Source: Tannerella sp.
GTDB lineage: Bacteria; Bacteroidota; Bacteroidia; Bacteroidales; Tannerellaceae
DNA: 5,613 nt
Direction of reading: 5' to 3'
NCBI GenBank assembly: GCA_031288935.1
Contig: JAITQL010000005.1
Span: 1 to 5,613 of the forward strand
Under the pieces are notes generated by a model that was not told where the DNA came from, searched no databases, and worked only from the letters and a program-made list of their open reading frames with translations. Of this stretch, positions 4,858-5,613 are shown piece by piece. The position numbers were made by a program, and so were the translations under genes. How positions within the stretch are numbered: position 1 is the stretch's first letter; the number at the start of each line of letters is the position of its first letter.

Positions 4858-5613
4858 ATGAAATACAGCTATATCATCATGACAGGCTTGCTCCTGACAG
4901 CTTCGTGCACAACGAAACAGAGAACACGGCCGGATGCGGAAATCAGGCTGATAACGCTTGACCCCGGTCACTTTCATGCGGCGCTGGTACAAAAAACATC
5001 CTACCCGCAGGTAAGCAACGACGTCTTCGTCTATGCACCCCAAGGCGAAGACCTGGCCGAACATCTGAAAAAGATTTCCGCCTACAATACACGCGCCGAA
5101 TCGCCCACGCAATGGAATGAAAAAGTCTATACCGGAGCAGACTGTGAGGAAAAGATGCTGCGGGAGAAAAGGGGAAACGTCGTAATACTTGCCGGAAACA
5201 ACGGAAAAAAGACAGACTATATCCGGAATGCCGTTTCGGCCGGCCTGAACGTGCTTGCCGACAAACCGATGGCCATCAATACGGAAGACTGCGCCCAACT
5301 GAAGGAATGTTTCGAAATCGCCCGGACGAACAACGTACTGCTGTACGACATCATGACCGAACGGTTTGAAATCACAACGATGCTGCAACGCGCCTTTTCG
5401 AGGATTCCGGCCGTGTATGGCGAACAGCAGGCGGGTACGCCTGAAGACCCTGCCGTCACGAAAGTGAGCGTGCACCATTTTTTCAAGCTAGTATCGGGCA
5501 ATCCGCTGATTCGTCCCGTGTGGTTTTTCGACACGGAACAACAGGGCGAAGGCAGTGTAGATGTAACGACGCATCTGGTTGACCTCGTACAGTGGGCGTG
5601 CTTCCCCGAACAA
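4858..5613 (+). CDS. Lipoprotein-type Gfo/Idh/MocA oxidoreductase with atypical N-terminal loop (partial)
   Basis: The frame is open from the ATG at 4858 to the right edge, giving the first 252 residues of a longer protein. The start MKYSYIIMTGLLLTASCTTK is a lipoprotein signal with the acylated cysteine at C17, so the protein is probably membrane-anchored. The nucleotide-binding region begins IRLITLDPGHFHAALV (29-44). It has a DPGHFHA loop instead of the usual GxGxxG. VVILAGNNGKKTDYIRNAV (108-126) and NVLADKPMAI (131-140) follow, with DKP in place of EKP and K136 as the likely catalytic lysine. DVTTHLVDLVQW (235-246) matches the family's C-domain histidine/aspartate motif. These features resemble the group annotated in Bacteroides as 'putative oxidoreductase C-terminal domain' proteins. 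It starts four bases after the short DUF6807 gene, so co-expression is likely. The substrate is unknown, though sugar oxidation in the periplasm is the reasonable expectation. Confidence 0.9.
   Translation, partial: MKYSYIIMTGLLLTASCTTKQRTRPDAEIRLITLDPGHFHAALVQKTSYPQVSNDVFVYAPQGEDLAEHLKKISAYNTRAESPTQWNEKVYTGADCEEKMLREKRGNVVILAGNNGKKTDYIRNAVSAGLNVLADKPMAINTEDCAQLKECFEIARTNNVLLYDIMTERFEITTMLQRAFSRIPAVYGEQQAGTPEDPAVTKVSVHHFFKLVSGNPLIRPVWFFDTEQQGEGSVDVTTHLVDLVQWACFPEQ

Noticed and set aside
3948..4859. Minus-strand open frame of 303 codons opposite the short DUF6807 gene
   Set aside because: It mirrors the plus-strand gene almost end to end, and its cysteine- and arginine-rich product has no domain pattern.
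4696..5478. Minus-strand open frame of 260 codons across the DUF6807/oxidoreductase junction
   Set aside because: It crosses the junction of two well-supported plus-strand genes and has no domain pattern of its own.

Overview
The window looks like a Bacteroidales chromosome. Three things point there: promoter elements of the Bacteroides type (TAnnTTTG at -7) sit in front of three genes, the ribosome-binding regions are A/T-rich with weak Shine-Dalgarno sequences, and the protein families present are typical of gut Bacteroidales (exported Gfo/Idh/MocA oxidoreductases and DUF6807/PmoA-like proteins). The coding DNA is fairly GC-rich for the order, so I do not name a genus.

Layout. Positions 1-88 (minus strand) hold the first 29 codons of a divergent gene that resembles the N-terminus of FeoA or of a FeoA-FeoB fusion (ferrous iron uptake). 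Positions 89-375 are a divergent control region with a promoter for each direction, a perfect 9-bp inverted repeat (289-314) and a second palindrome (232-251). Positions 376-1740 encode a Tat-signal Gfo/Idh/MocA oxidoreductase. Overlapping its stop codon is a short ORF (1737-1982) built on six 21-bp tandem repeats plus a partial seventh (1758-1895). Its 3' end runs through a 6-bp hairpin and a second Bacteroides-type promoter. That promoter faces a 220-residue cytoplasmic-looking protein of unknown function (2005-2667). Three closely spaced genes follow: a long DUF6807 protein (2695-3930), a shorter one (3957-4853), and a lipoprotein-type Gfo/Idh/MocA oxidoreductase that runs off the window (4858-5613).

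How it may work together. Two oxidoreductases and two PmoA/DUF6807 proteins, all with export signals, suggest a periplasmic or membrane-attached module acting on a sugar or glycoside. Oxidation at a sugar hydroxyl to a keto intermediate is the chemistry expected of this oxidoreductase family. The window contains no SusC/SusD pair, glycoside hydrolase, transporter or regulator gene, so the substrate cannot be read from it.

The least explained part is 1737-2667. It contains a hairpin-forming repeat array open in several frames, its own promoter, and a gene for a protein without an export signal, all inserted between genes for exported enzymes. It could be a separate cassette embedded in the operon.
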